Below are positions 36,501 to 47,790 of a stretch of 64,000 nt of DNA, piece after piece (position 1 is the stretch's first letter; each line of letters opens with the position of its first letter). The stretch comes from Lateolabrax maculatus (Eukaryota; Chordata; Actinopteri; Acropomatiformes; Lateolabracidae). The position numbers were made by a program, and so were the translations under genes. Below the pieces are notes generated by a model, which saw only the letters and a list, made by a program, of their open reading frames with translations, did no database searches and was not told the DNA's origin. The DNA lies in contig CM062218.1 of assembly GCA_031216445.1 (NCBI GenBank), forward strand, positions 17,793,001 through 17,857,000, read 5' to 3'.

Positions 36501-37074
36501 GGGTAAACACTGTTACACCTGACTGGGCTGCAGGCAGAACTCAGCACATAAATCATGTGTGTTGAGTCCCCACTTTAACGCCTCGTCAGGCAGCAGTCTC
36601 ATATATCCTGCAGGCACCCCCCCAAACAACGCTGAGTTATCGCCACCTATGTCATTTAAATAATCTGCCGCCATTTATTCACGCCCCCTCAGTGAATGCA
36701 GCTAATGTATGTCAAAGAAAAGGCTGATGGCAACATCAGGGATGTAGTGGAGGGTGAAAAGACATAAAACAATTTACCTATGGTGCTTTTTTTTTAATTT
36801 GCATTAATAGAGTTTAACATTGTTTTAGATGATCTTTAAAAAAAAGAAACTCACAGTGTTAAAACTGCTAAATTATATAAAGATGTGTATGAATGAAGAC
36901 AGTATATTTGTATTTAAATACGGGTTAATGATGCAGTATATACACATATTTATTTCCCCCAATATTTGAGGAATTTATCCCACCTCTGACCTGTGTTTTC
37001 TTTTTCTTCTCTTCCCTCTCTTCAGACCTCACCATGGGACAGCATCACAGCGAGTCCTTACAACGACATCATGA
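33573..37074 (+). CDS. irx1: Iroquois homeobox transcription factor Irx1 (probably irx1b)
   Basis: This gene encodes a nuclear TALE-class homeodomain transcription factor used in patterning. Coding exons are 33573-33809, 34684-34926, 35317-36145, 36347-36407 and 37026-37074; all junctions are GT-AG and the frame is kept, giving 472 aa (human IRX1 is about 480). The N-terminus MSFPQLGYPQ is typical of Irx1. The TALE homeodomain is at about residues 119-177, split by an intron after TLTQ and resuming with VSTWFANARRRLKK. An acidic stretch with a Glu run follows (about 205-250). The Iro box KPKIWSLAETA starts near residue 313, and an Irx1-type YTCQIGKL...LLNMRSLLG block lies downstream. The C-terminus carries LKSPFQLITDR and ends near QRVLTTTS. 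The start is the first in-frame ATG. The last two small exons were placed from splice signals and C-terminal similarity, so they are less certain. Exon 3 is much more GC-rich than the flanks. Paralogue Irx3 was considered; the C-terminal blocks favour Irx1. Confidence 0.93.
35007..35034 (+). repeat. Poly-T tract in irx1 intron 2
   Basis: A T run of about 28 nt in the 390-bp intron that splits the homeodomain. It is not adjacent to the acceptor. Confidence 0.85.
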
Positions 37075-37351
37075 GAAGACAAAACAGAAAAAGAAAGAGA
37101 AAAGAAAGGGATGATTTTATTTAATGGAGAACAGTTTAATGAAGGCTATTTTCTGATGGGGCAACCTGTCATAGTATTACTGTTTAGCTTCTACATGCAA
37201 AAGAGATGGTTGTTTTTTGTCACAGATTTGCTTGTATCTCTCTCTTATGTCCTACGTTTTTTCTTCGCCTTTTCTGTTGTGAATGGAAACCTTGAAAATT
37301 GTAAATACAGGATATGAATTTGTCTTTAAAGAATATATTTTTTGGGAACTA

Positions 37352-37357
37352 AATAAA
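37352..37357 (+). terminator. Likely polyadenylation signal of irx1
   Basis: AATAAA lies about 280 nt after the inferred irx1 stop, in AT-rich 3' UTR-like sequence. Longer 3' UTR forms are possible because the AT-rich stretch continues to about 37760. Confidence 0.5.
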
Positions 37358-39649
37358 TGTCATTATAGTCATTTATTATTGGATACTTTTTTCCCTGTAC
37401 CTAATTAGAAATTGTACATGTTCTGTTAAAATTGGGAAATAGAGGTGACTTAAACTTCCTAGTACCCAACTTTTATTTTCAGAATGTGTCGATTCATTTG
37501 TAGGGGTGATCAAGATTTTTATAATATTAATTTGCCGTATATTATTTTATCTGACAGATATCAGATTTAAAATGAAGATCAGAATTAATATCCACATAGA
37601 AATTACCTTTTTATTTCTAACCCATCTAAGAAACCTTAGTGTGAAGTCATAGAGGATTGAGTATTTTAAGGGGAAATTATAGATTTATATGAATATAAAT
37701 ATAATACATATATAAAATAATATTGATTTCCACTTGTTTAATGATGATCACAGTGTGCCCACTTTTTAATTGACCCCTTCGTCACTGCGTTTAGTTTGTT
37801 TCACACTCTCCCTGCCAACTAAACCATGCCCTGTCAGCCCTTTCTAGCAAGAAAAGTCTCACCCTTATTGAAATCTGCACTCTCGCCAAATCTCGGAGAC
37901 TTATGCCAGCGCCTTGGAAGCCACTGCAAACGCTGCGGAAATTGAAATTGAAGATTTCCAGGACCTTATGAACCAGCGCCTGTGCTTTCAGCCCAGGCCT
38001 CCTTGCTTTAATGTTGGATTATACCCCCTCAGTGCCACCACTGCCGCCTCTGAAATATGGATCAGACGGCAGGAAAGGCCAGCAGCCAGTATGGGGGCGG
38101 CAGCTCAGGGGGAGGTGGATGGGAGGGGAGAGGGGGTGGGGGGGAGCTGTGTGTCACTCTGAGCCATCCTTGACGTTCACAGGACCAAAGACGGGGTAGA
38201 GAGAGGGAGAGGAGGGTGGGGGGTCTATGGGCTGTTAATAGTGAGTGTTACTCAAAGCTGTGGTCCTATACATGCTTGGATTAGCAGCAGGTCATGCATG
38301 CCACATGATTTGGGTCCTTTGGCCTCGCAAGGGGCCTGGACAGCCTCAGGTTCATGTACACACAGTTTAGAATTAAAATCAAATTCAAAAGTTGTATATT
38401 AAGCAACTGTTTAAGGTAATGCTCACAGTAAACTTACTGTCAAGTGATTATGCCCTCTAAGGAATTTATATGTTTCAGGTGGTCACATCCTGCTGAAGTC
38501 TATAGATGTTCCCCATTTGGATTTGAATATGTGATAATGTGTCGAAAAACAACTTTCTGTCATTTAATAGTTTAATATCAACAACTGGCAGCTGAAATGA
38601 AGGGGCACGTTTGTATTTACTATATAATTATTTGCCTCCACAATGCGGTACAATGCACACTTTCCACAGTCAAACTGTGCTTTGCAGGTCTGGTACTCAC
38701 GGACAGAATCAGAGCCACCAGGTTTATGGACCTGGAGATTAACTCAATGCTGCCACCTCACTCTCAGAAAAAGTAAAGCAGAATTGTACTTTATGGAGGA
38801 CAATCATCGCTGTGTCTGTGTCCCCACTGAGGCGCAGTACACTAAACCTGTCTGGTCTGCAAGTCTACTTTTAATTTCACTTGTTCATGTAAAAATGTGT
38901 AAGTTTATTGGTGCATATTTTGTCATTTCAGCTGACAAACGCCGACACCAACCCAATAATATTCAGCTTTATCAGTTTGCATGTTTTTGCTGCCTAGTGA
39001 AAACCACGTATCTCCAAATTTGGTGATTTAAATTTTGTCCGACAAACTGAGATTAAGTGTAGCTTTATGGGATGAGAAAATTCTCCTGCTTCTGAAAATA
39101 GAGTAGAATAAGCTTTAAAAAAAAACCCTGTGGATTATTTAAAAAATGCCTCTTCAAAAGCTAAAAAGCATTGTTGATTTGGAGACACATGGTTTTCACA
39201 GGACAGCGAAATCATGCTGGCTTTATTGTCCATTTAGTTTAGCCTTAATTAGAAGAAATTTGTACTTATTATCCCAGAAACTAATTTGTATCTTTATGGA
39301 GGATCAAAATATATACATTCACTATCACATTCATTATCACCAAGGCCTAAAATTCACACATCATGGTATACATGAAACATTCATTTGTACAAAATATGTC
39401 TCCTTTAATTCTAAACCGTGAAAAAAAAAGCTACAAATAGGCTCAACAGTTATTAACTACAACAGCATTAAAAACAATTAAAATGGACCTGTAAAGCTGA
39501 TCTATGACTTTATCACCCTGAAAACATCACAGATATCAAAGTAATTCTAGACAGTTTTTCTGTAATATTTCCTGGAAATATAATTGATATTTCCTTTTGC
39601 TGATCATGAACAGGAAGCCAGAGATGGGCGCACTTTTATTCACCTAAAA
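37358..39649. other. Intergenic, AT-rich; no gene
   Basis: AT-rich sequence to about 37770 may include a longer irx1 3' UTR. A complex island lies at about 37860-38200 and ends in a GGGGAGGG-rich stretch. The remainder is spacer, and open frames such as 38643-39026 have no recognisable domain. Confidence 0.4.
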
Positions 39650-40012
39650 ACTTTAAAGGAATAGTTTCCTGGGAAGTACACTGTAAATTTTACTTTCCTG
39701 TCGAGAGTTAGACAGCCCCCCCGTAAAAAACCACAAATTGTCTGTTTTACACTTTTTGTATGAATTAAACAAACGTTATATAAATTGTTAATTAGTGACA
39801 TTTAATGTCACCTACCAGACATTTCTGGTAGGTGGATTTTTTAAAACTTTGACAGAGCCAGGATAGCTGTTTCCACTCTTTGAGTTAAGTTAATCTTAAC
39901 AGCTTGCGTATAGCTTCATATTTACAGCACAGACGTGAGAGCAATATCAATTTTCTCAGTCAGCTCCCTGAAGAAAACAAATATGTGCGTTTTATAAAAT
40001 GCTGAGCTATTA
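39650..40012. mobile_element. Fold-back repeat (teleost TTTGGGAAATAC... family)
   Basis: AAAGGAATAGTTTCCTGGGAA at the left (first 20 bases cited) and ATATCAATTTTCTCAGTCAGC with its neighbours at the right are inverted ends of a common teleost repeat. Internal blocks CCGTAAAAAACCACAAATTG, CTGGTAGGTGG and GCCAGGATAGCTGTTTCC are shared with the copy at 47020-47790. No coding capacity. Confidence 0.5.
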
Positions 40013-41205
40013 CATTGGAAAATAATAGAGTCGTGACTTCGGTGGTGCTTCAGATTTTCTCAATCAAAAAATCTGTATTTCTCAATTAATCCATCCATCC
40101 ATCCACCCATACATCCTTTTCACAGATGGAGAAAGAGTCAGAAAACAAGAGATAGAAAGAGCAAGCTCCAATCTAAAGAGCGCAAATGATAAAGAGAGAG
40201 GGAGAGAGATGATGCGGTGAGAGCTGTCATTGATGTGAGAACAGCATGGAAGGAAGCCAGACACTTGAGGCCATTTTCACTTCCTCTGCCAACTCTGACA
40301 GACTGCCATCAGCACCGCTGAGGAGGATATCAGCCACTCTTTCTCATATACACACTTCACTTTTTCTACACTTCATCCCAGCCAGACCACGCTACTGTTC
40401 TTCCCAAACAATATGTTATTCTTTCAAAGTTGGATATCAGCGAGCTTAGCATGATGGGGCTGAAAAGGACATCAAATGGCTGTTTAATCAGTTACACAGC
40501 GTGTCCAAAACATGTTGTGCTATGAAAGGAGAGGAAAAAGCGAACAGATCCAAAATATGATTAGCGCTTGCTGGCGGATGCTGCCGGAAACTTCTTCAGA
40601 GTTTCAGGTTTATGCTTCATGTTGGTTGTTTGTCACCCAAGCTGCCCCAAAACTTTTCAAAAATAGAACTAGTACACACTGTAAAAAGCCATAAGTGGGG
40701 AAACCATCGCTAATACTTGTGACTAACACTCCCTCTGTGGAGTTTTCAGATTCGCATCAGCCCCTCAAACTCTCAGTGTGAGTAGAGTCTTCATTGGTGC
40801 TTTGGTATTCTCATATAGGCTCTTTGGCGAGTTTAATCCCTATTAAAGAGGTAGATTATGGAAGGGATTTGTCTTTGATTTGCCTGCCCCACTGCTCTTT
40901 TCTGTCAGCATCTCGCTCTCTCTCTGTATCCTTCCCTCGTTCTTTCTCTCTCTGCTTCTCTGTCTGTCTTGATGGGATGGTCCGGGATTGAACAATGATT
41001 GCCTCCATGTGTCACCCCCCTCACACTCCCACCCTCAGCCGTCCTCCTGTGATTATGGCCACATGTATGAGGGCCCCTGGTTGCCTGAATAGATTTGTTA
41101 AAGGCCCCCAGCGGATGAGAGAGGCCCGGGCCCCGTAGCCTGGCCCTCGTGTGCGGATCTGTCCCCTTTCGAGGCACTCTGCATGGGGGTGAGCTCCCTG
41201 CCAGT

Positions 41206-41232
41206 CCCCCCCCCCCCCCCCCCCCCCCCCCC
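41206..41232 (+). repeat. Poly-C run
   Basis: 27 consecutive C preceded by CCAGT, the same five bases that precede the poly-C at 57346. Confidence 0.9.
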
Positions 41233-41274
41233 TCCTACGGTGGTTCCCCCTCCCACTCTTCTCCACTCCTCCGC

Positions 41275-41630
41275 CACACAGAGATAATCAGGCTTATGTA
41301 AAGACGACGTGCTCTTTTGACAGTCATCAGCTCATCAGTGATCCAATCAAGCCCAAATCCGCCATTGTTCGCCGCTGAAAGTGTCTCAAATCCGCTTGTG
41401 CAGGAGAGAGGGGCTGCGCTCTTTATCCTGCCAATCACTCCTGACATTCCTGCCCCTGTTGCCATGGCCTGGGGTCAGAGGTTGAGAAAACAGAGAGCAT
41501 GAGCTGACTCGGGGAGAATGGCGGGGCGCTAAAGGAGGGACTCTCCGCGCAACGGCCCCATTGGTCAGCCAGCGCAGGGGGTAAATGTAGACAAGTTAGG
41601 ACTCTATAGCCCCGCTGAGAGGGCCAGCCG
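41275..41630. promoter_or_regulatory. Candidate conserved non-coding element between irx1 and irx4
   Basis: About 350 bp of repeat-free sequence directly follows a 27-nt poly-C run. It has ACAGTCATCAGCTCATCAGTG near 41320 (21 bp, cited as a TCATCAG pair), TGATCCAATCAAG and CTGCCAATCACTCCTGAC. Two CCAAT-like words are visible. It looks constrained but was not tested. Confidence 0.3.
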
Positions 41631-43194
41631 GACAGAAAGAGACATGGGCAGGGGTGGAGAAAGAAGGGGGGGACGATGAGGCAGAGAAAGGGCCAAGGGA
41701 AGAGAAAGAGGGCAAGAGAGGTGTGTGCGGAGAAAGGAGGAAAAAGAGGGTTAGGGAGGGACAGTGTTTGATCGCCAAATAGGCTTTTCAGAGCTTGACC
41801 TCGAGGGGCTCGGAGAAGAAAAGGCCTGACACACAGTTAAAGGCTGTGGAGAAGAAATAATGAACATGCAAGTTAATATTTCTTGAATATTTAATGGTTT
41901 GCCTTCACTTAAAATATAGATAATATGCTTTTTTTTCCCCCGCAGCAAAACAACCCACCATAATTAGTTTTTATACTGCTGGAGCTAAAGAACAAGCTGC
42001 CAACAGTAAATTAATGTTTGTTGCGTGTGTGTGTGTGTGTGTGTGTGCGTGCTAGCTGCTGGGCTGTAATTTGAAATGGAAATGTACCTCCCAACGCAAT
42101 GAAGCCAATACATGTCGTTGCAGGATAAGCGGGGCAGTGGGTTAAATCTGTTGTAATGTTGTCAAAAGAATAATTTTCTGTACCCAATGTATACGTAAGT
42201 GAGCAAATGTTTAGCCTAGACAAGATATCATAGGGAATTTACGCCATTCACTGTTCCTCCATAGGGATTAGTGGAATTAAGCGTTTACACAAAAGCAAAG
42301 TATCAAAACTCATGGGTAATTCAACAAGCGCCACAATTCTGAGTTTACCGAGCGCTGCTTCTTAGCCCGCGTTTATTGTGGCGTTGCAGCTGCGAGTACC
42401 GTACAGACAAATAGCAAACATTGTCAATGCCTTTTAAAGGAGACAAATTTAATATACAGAGAAAATACACACAACAAATACTATGAAAGGGTGGGAGTGA
42501 TAAGTCTTTTCTCTTGTTGTGTGCCCATTCATGGAAATAATCTGAGGGAAGAAGCAGATTAGGACAGAGGGAGGGTTCGTGGTTGAATGTTCGCATCGCT
42601 GGCTCCTTTCAGCCATTTTGAAACAATGTTTATCCACTGGTTTGTTATAGTGTAGCAACTTAGCTTAGTGTACTGCTGTGAGAGCCCTGAGGGGGCTGAG
42701 GACTCGCTGCGTCTTTGTTCAGCATCCATTGAGACGCACTGGTGTATTGGAGCGGGGCGGAGAAGCTGCACAAAATTAATTCATATGTGATCTGAGCGAT
42801 TTTTGTAATTTGAACCTCAGTTTGTGAAATGTCTGGGAAATATAGCCGGGAATATGCTCCTCAAAGTCACACTGTGGGTTTACACAGCCATTGTTTGCAT
42901 GGGAGGAAGAAAATTAGGTTTGACTTCAGTGATCAAAAATCTCCTTTTTGGCAATTTAAACAGCAGAAAATCTCTGTCTCTATTCATTTTTTTTGTTTGT
43001 CTATTATTAAGCCCCAAAAGTCCTGTTTTCTTCAAAACAGGTATATAAAATGTTTCCAATAGATTGACTTGTCTAACCATAACCCTTGAAATGAGCATCA
43101 GCAGCTTTAAAGAAGTCAGAAGAAAGAAGACAAGCAGAACAATCATGAAAAACGGCCACAAAGTTCTCAATGTATCAAAGTGGCTCCGTGGCTC

Positions 43195-43442
43195 CAGGGG
43201 TCACGTCCGTTGGTGGACAACTTTTCTCCTGATTTTACCTCTAGCGATACAGGTCAAAGCAGGTCAAAGTCTTCACTTGTCCAGTGAAACATCTCAACAT
43301 CGACAAGATGGATTGACACACAAATTTGTACAAACATTCATGGCTCCTGAATCACAGATCCTCTCTTGCACTACCATGAGTTTGACATTCGTGGCATTGA
43401 GTAAAATGTCTCAGCAACTATTGGATGGACTGCCATGAAATC
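43195..43442 (+). mobile_element. Fragment of a common teleost interspersed repeat
   Basis: ATTTTACCTCTAGCGATAC, CATGAGTTTGACATTCGTGG, AAAATGTCTCAGCAACTATT and GGATGGACTGCCATGAAAT match a widespread teleost repeat recalled from memory. Orientation is given as read. Ends are not resolved. Confidence 0.5.
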
Positions 43443-43925
43443 AAAAAAAAAAAAAGATGAATGCTGCACTAAAACCATGATTTTTTTAAATGAATTGTAG
43501 TACATTCTTGAAATAAAATGATTTCTATTAGAAGAAGGTTGAATTTATGTCATCATACTAAAAAAATCTGTAACTTGTTTCAAGAAAGTGACACCTTTTG
43601 GACTAAGAGATAATAGCAGATAAATATTACAAGATAGGATGGAGTTTTGTCAGTGTGCAATAACCCAGAGTGAAAAAAAAAGAAAAAACCCTCTGCTGTC
43701 TTTCACTCTGTTGATAATGATAGATGACTCATGGGTCACATATCTTCACAGTGTAATTACAGATGAGATGCGTGCACGCGCATGCACACACACACACACA
43801 CACGCACACGGTTGCGGAGTAATGTGAGTCCTCATTCATCTGCCCAAGTCGTTTAGGGTAATAGAGCTTAATGGAGTATATTAACCCTGTCCAGCTTGCG
43901 TCCCCCCCCCCCCCCGCCCCCTCAG

Positions 43926-43958
<33 letters not shown>

Positions 43959-44025
43959 CATGCACGTGCACAGGGAAAGGGGAAACCTGCCAACTGTTTA
44001 TCTGCAAGGGACACACACAGAGACA

Positions 44026-44060
<35 letters not shown>

Positions 44061-44873
44061 GGGGAGCAGGGGTCTGGTTTCCCACTGTCACAGATGCTTA
44101 CCCGCCTCTCCATTAGTGATGTGATTGGAGTGGACACAGAAAACCAGCAGCCTCGTTCCCACAGGGGCAATCTGAGGAAATTATTGCCCCGCTCCTCTCC
44201 GGGGAATGTCAGCGCTGCAGAAAGAAGCACTTAATCGACTGCTATCACATGCAACTCTCTGTCAGCCGCATAGCACGAGTCTTTTTTTTTTTCTTTTTTT
44301 TTTTTGAGCATTTGGTGTGGATTAATACTTTGTGAAATAGCGTGTGATGATGTGTGATCAGTCATGGCGCACAGTGAGAGGCTCTCTGGATGTGGAGTCA
44401 GGAGATCAGACGCTCAGCGGCAGGGGAAAGATGATCGCAGGGGAATGAAGGTTGATACAGCGGTCGAGATTCCCCAGTGCGTTTTAATTCCATCTTCTGT
44501 GTGATAGGAGGAGCGTGCGATCTTGACAATCTATAAAGACCACTGTACCATTCATTCTGGGCTGTCTGTCCCCATGCAAGTGCTGCAGGAACGTGACAAA
44601 ATGATCAAAAGCCGATAGAAAACACTGAAACAAAGGGGTCGGGGTCAGTAGGGGATGTCGGGCTGGACGCTGCTGGTGGCCAAAAAGTCCTGGGAGGTCC
44701 AGCGAGGGGCGTAACACGAAATCTGCAACCGCACCCAAGTGTACGCAGACATGCAGACAAGCGGACCTGCTGTACCGTCTCTGGTCGGTCACTAAACTGT
44801 GGGTGACCTTTTCACCCCGGTCAATAACAAATGCAAGTTGAGCCCACTGCACCCTCAGGCCAACACCAGTCAC

Positions 44874-44917
<44 letters not shown>

Positions 44918-45079
44918 ATCGCCACCACAATGAGGATGTAGTTCCCTAAACAACCAGAGGATGGCACGTGAGGTCCAAGCAGTGGTACTGCAGCAGTCAG
45001 GTGAAACACTGGGGACAAGCGTGGTTCTGCCTTCCCCCTTTTTCATGGCGTTCCCCAATCTAAACATCTCAGCATGTTT
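43443..45079. other. Intergenic; closely spaced (CA)n/(TG)n arrays
   Basis: (CA)n at about 43784-43809, (TG)n at 43927-43957 and (CA)n at 44027-44058 lie within 275 bp, with a 14-nt poly-C at 43902-43915. Another (CA)n occurs at 44876-44917. Complex stretches (44090-44270 and 44340-44800) are possible conserved DNA. No gene; the 148-residue minus-strand frame at 44484-44930 crosses a microsatellite. Confidence 0.4.
44876..44917 (+). repeat. (CA)n microsatellite
   Basis: About 42 bp of uninterrupted CA. Confidence 0.9.
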
Positions 45080-45620
45080 CAGTGGTGGAAGAAGTATCCC
45101 GTACTCTTTTACTTAAGTAAAAAAAAAAAAAAAAAAGCCCACAGTGTTAAAATACTCTGTTACAAGTAAAAGTCATGCATTCAAAGTTTTACTAGGTAAA
45201 AGCACAAAAGTATTGGCATCAAAATATACTTAAAGTAGCATAAGTGAAAGTATTCGCTGTGCAGGATGGCCAGTCTCAGAGTTATGTATTGGATAATAAT
45301 TATTGATTTTGCTGCTGGTAAAGGAGGACTTCATGTACTAACGGTAGCTTATGAATCCCCCCTGGGGATCAATAAAGTTTTATCTTAATTTATAATAATA
45401 CATCATAACATACATGTTTGTTAGATATATTTTGTATTATTACCCTAAAATTGCAAATTAACTATAACTAAATGTATCAAATAAAGGCAGTGGAGTAAAA
45501 AGTACTATAATATTTCCCTCTAAAAATATAGTGATTAATAAACTGGAAATACTAAAGTAAAGTCCTCAAAACTGGACTGTACTTAAGTACAGTGCTTCAG
45601 TAAACGTGCTTCCACCTCTC
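45080..45620 (+). mobile_element. Non-autonomous TIR element (CAGTGGTGGAAGAAGTA family) with a nested retroposon tail
   Basis: The left end CAGTGGTGGAAGAAGTATCC pairs with the right end GTGCTTCCACCTCTC. Internal blocks TTACAAGTAAAAGTCATGC, AAAATATACTTAAAGTAGC and GTGGAGTAAAAAGTACTA follow the order of a very common teleost element. A retroposon-like end, CCCCCCTGGGGATCAATAAA, sits inside it near 45357-45380. No transposase. Confidence 0.65.
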
Positions 45621-47019
45621 GTTTCAGAAGTCCACTACTGCAACAATGACCCACCTTTTGTTTGAGTCTCAGAGCTGTAAAACAAAATTGAACACAGAAT
45701 AAGTCTATTTCTGCTGTTGAAGTTTTAGAACAGTTTGTTCATAATCAATAACTTCAAAATTCAAATAAATGATAGTGTTGCTCCGTAACTGCTGTATGTG
45801 TAAATAAGCAACTGTTTGCTGACAAGTTGGCCATATCAAGTTGACGATATGTCAGTGTTTCCGCTGCCCCCAGGTGGCCAAACAATCTGTTATTGTGGGT
45901 TTAAGGGGGTGAAAAATGGTTGATTTTGATATTATTATTATTTTAACACACACTGTAGAGCAGTGGGATCAGTTGGAACCTAAACAGCGAGAAGGTAAAG
46001 AAAATATCAACAAAAAACAAGGGTTAATCAAGAGAAAAAGTAAAATAGCAGACAGTCAATTATAAAAATATGATTAAAAAATGAGTTATAGGCGCAGAGA
46101 GAGAATATAAATAAACAGAAATCAATGCAGACCAAGAGAGATGATAAATAAACAGATAACAGAGAGAGGATCAGTGAGACAGATAAGATAGGTTAAAGTG
46201 TTTGTTAAAGGCTCTATCGGCCCCTGTGGACTGAGGCTTGAAGAGCTGAATAATGTATGTCCGCTCCCGGAGTAATGAAGTGGAAGTGATGGGGAGGAAT
46301 ACGGCTGGCCTCTCAGGGCTCAGCGCAAACTGTACACACTCTTAAGAGCTGCCTGTAGCCTAAACCTGTCTCCCCCTCAGCCTCTGTCTGTCTCCGTCCA
46401 CTTCTGCGACACACAAACACACGCACACGCACACACACACACAGCACAGCGCAGTGGCTAAGAGGGTTACCTTGTCTCTGTTCCCGTATCCTACATCATT
46501 GATGAGGAAGACCAGGGCATTTATAGTATCCCACTCAGAGCTCAGCAGCTCCAGATCTTCCATGAGGCTCTTATTAGACAGGAGCAGGAGAGCAGCAGAT
46601 GGCATGGCTGCTGCTCAGTGGTCAGACAGGTACTTGGTGTTGGCAGCCTTGTTTGTGGATCAGAGCTGGCCTGGTTCGCACTTGTACTCATTCGCTGCTA
46701 TTGTGCTTAACAAGAGGCAGTGGCTGTACGCAGTGTGTTGTGGTGGAAAGAAAGGGCTATTTTCTTTCCTCATAATCCATTTATTGCTTGTCCTCCTGTG
46801 TCCTCTTTTTTCTCTCTGAATACCCCCCCCCCCCTTCTCACAGAGCAGAGGCTGGAAATAAGGTGGAAAAGTTACCTCGTGTTACCCCTGTGTTCATTTG
46901 TCTGATGGTGAGCACATCACACCTGCCTCAACACAGCTGTGTTAATGAAGATCCCATAGCACACAATTACTATCTGGGTAGTTTTGTTATCTTTTGTTGT
47001 TGTCATTTTCATGAAGAGG
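45621..47019. other. Intergenic; no gene
   Basis: This block includes a CTCF-like word on the minus strand near 45868-45885, AT-rich spacer, a short (CA)n near 46412-46443 and a 12-nt poly-C at 46823-46834. A complex stretch at about 46450-46700 is possibly constrained. Open frames such as 46454-46819 have no recognisable domain. Confidence 0.4.
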
Positions 47020-47790
47020 ATGTTAAAAAAACAGTTGGCCATTTTGGGAAATACTTGCATTGGCTTTCTAGTCAAGAGTTAGATGAGAAGATCGATACCA
47101 CTCTCATAATTGTCCAGTAACAGTAACTTTGGTTCTGTCCAAAGGTAACAAAATGAACCTACAAGCACCTCTACAGCTCACTAATTAATTATGTACCTCA
47201 TGGGTTTAATCCATACTAATACCAAAATGTAAAAATTAAAAAATGTGCTTTTTTCACAATATTAACACTGATACAATTAATTCAGTTCATTTAAAAGGAG
47301 CTATAAACTGTTTGTATCGGACTTCATTTGCTAACCAACTGCTCCAAACCAGCAACACTGCAAAAGTAGTTAATATGGGGTGTTTAAATGATGCAAGGCC
47401 AGCAGTGCTTGAGCACCAACCAAGTCAGAATAATGGGAGGTTTTGCTGTTCTCTGTCTGTGAAAATTATGTGAATGCAGCATTACACCCGTAAAACCACA
47501 AATTGTCATTTTTACATTTACACTTTTGTAGCAAAGTTTTAATCTGTGAGGTTTAAAAGGTGCTGGTAGGAGGATTTTGTTACCTCTGGACAGGGCCAGG
47601 CTAGCTGTTTCCCCCTGCTCCCAGTCTTTATGCTACGCTAAGCCAATTGAACCGGCTGTAGATTCTTATTGAACTCACAGTTATGGGAGTGCAGAAAGTA
47701 AACTCAGGTTGTTAGAAGCGCTCTCACTTCAATTGGGGCCCTTCAGCACCACCCACTGAGCTATTTCTTCAGGGTGAAATAGCTAAAACC
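47020..47790. mobile_element. Fold-back repeat, larger copy
   Basis: The left part has TTTTGGGAAATACTTGCATT, GAGTTAGATGAGAAGATCG and GGTAACAAAATGAACCTAC. The right part has CCCGTAAAACCACAAATTG, GGTGCTGGTAGGAGGATTTT and GGCCAGGCTAGCTGTTTCC, the same family read on the other arm. About 320 bp of unrelated sequence separates the arms. Ends are approximate. Confidence 0.5.

Larger units (their letters stand above)
40013..43194. other. Intergenic; poly-C tract, candidate enhancer, (TG)n
   Basis: CATC-type repeats occur near 40089-40105, GA-rich at 40130-40210, CT-rich at 40915-40965, a 27-nt poly-C at 41206-41232, GA-rich at 41630-41760, and (TG)n at about 42024-42050. The complex region at 41275-41630 is listed separately. 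No gene is seen. Confidence 0.4.

Noticed and set aside
44484..44930. 148-codon minus-strand open frame
   Set aside because: It starts in a microsatellite and has no recognisable motif. Chance frame.
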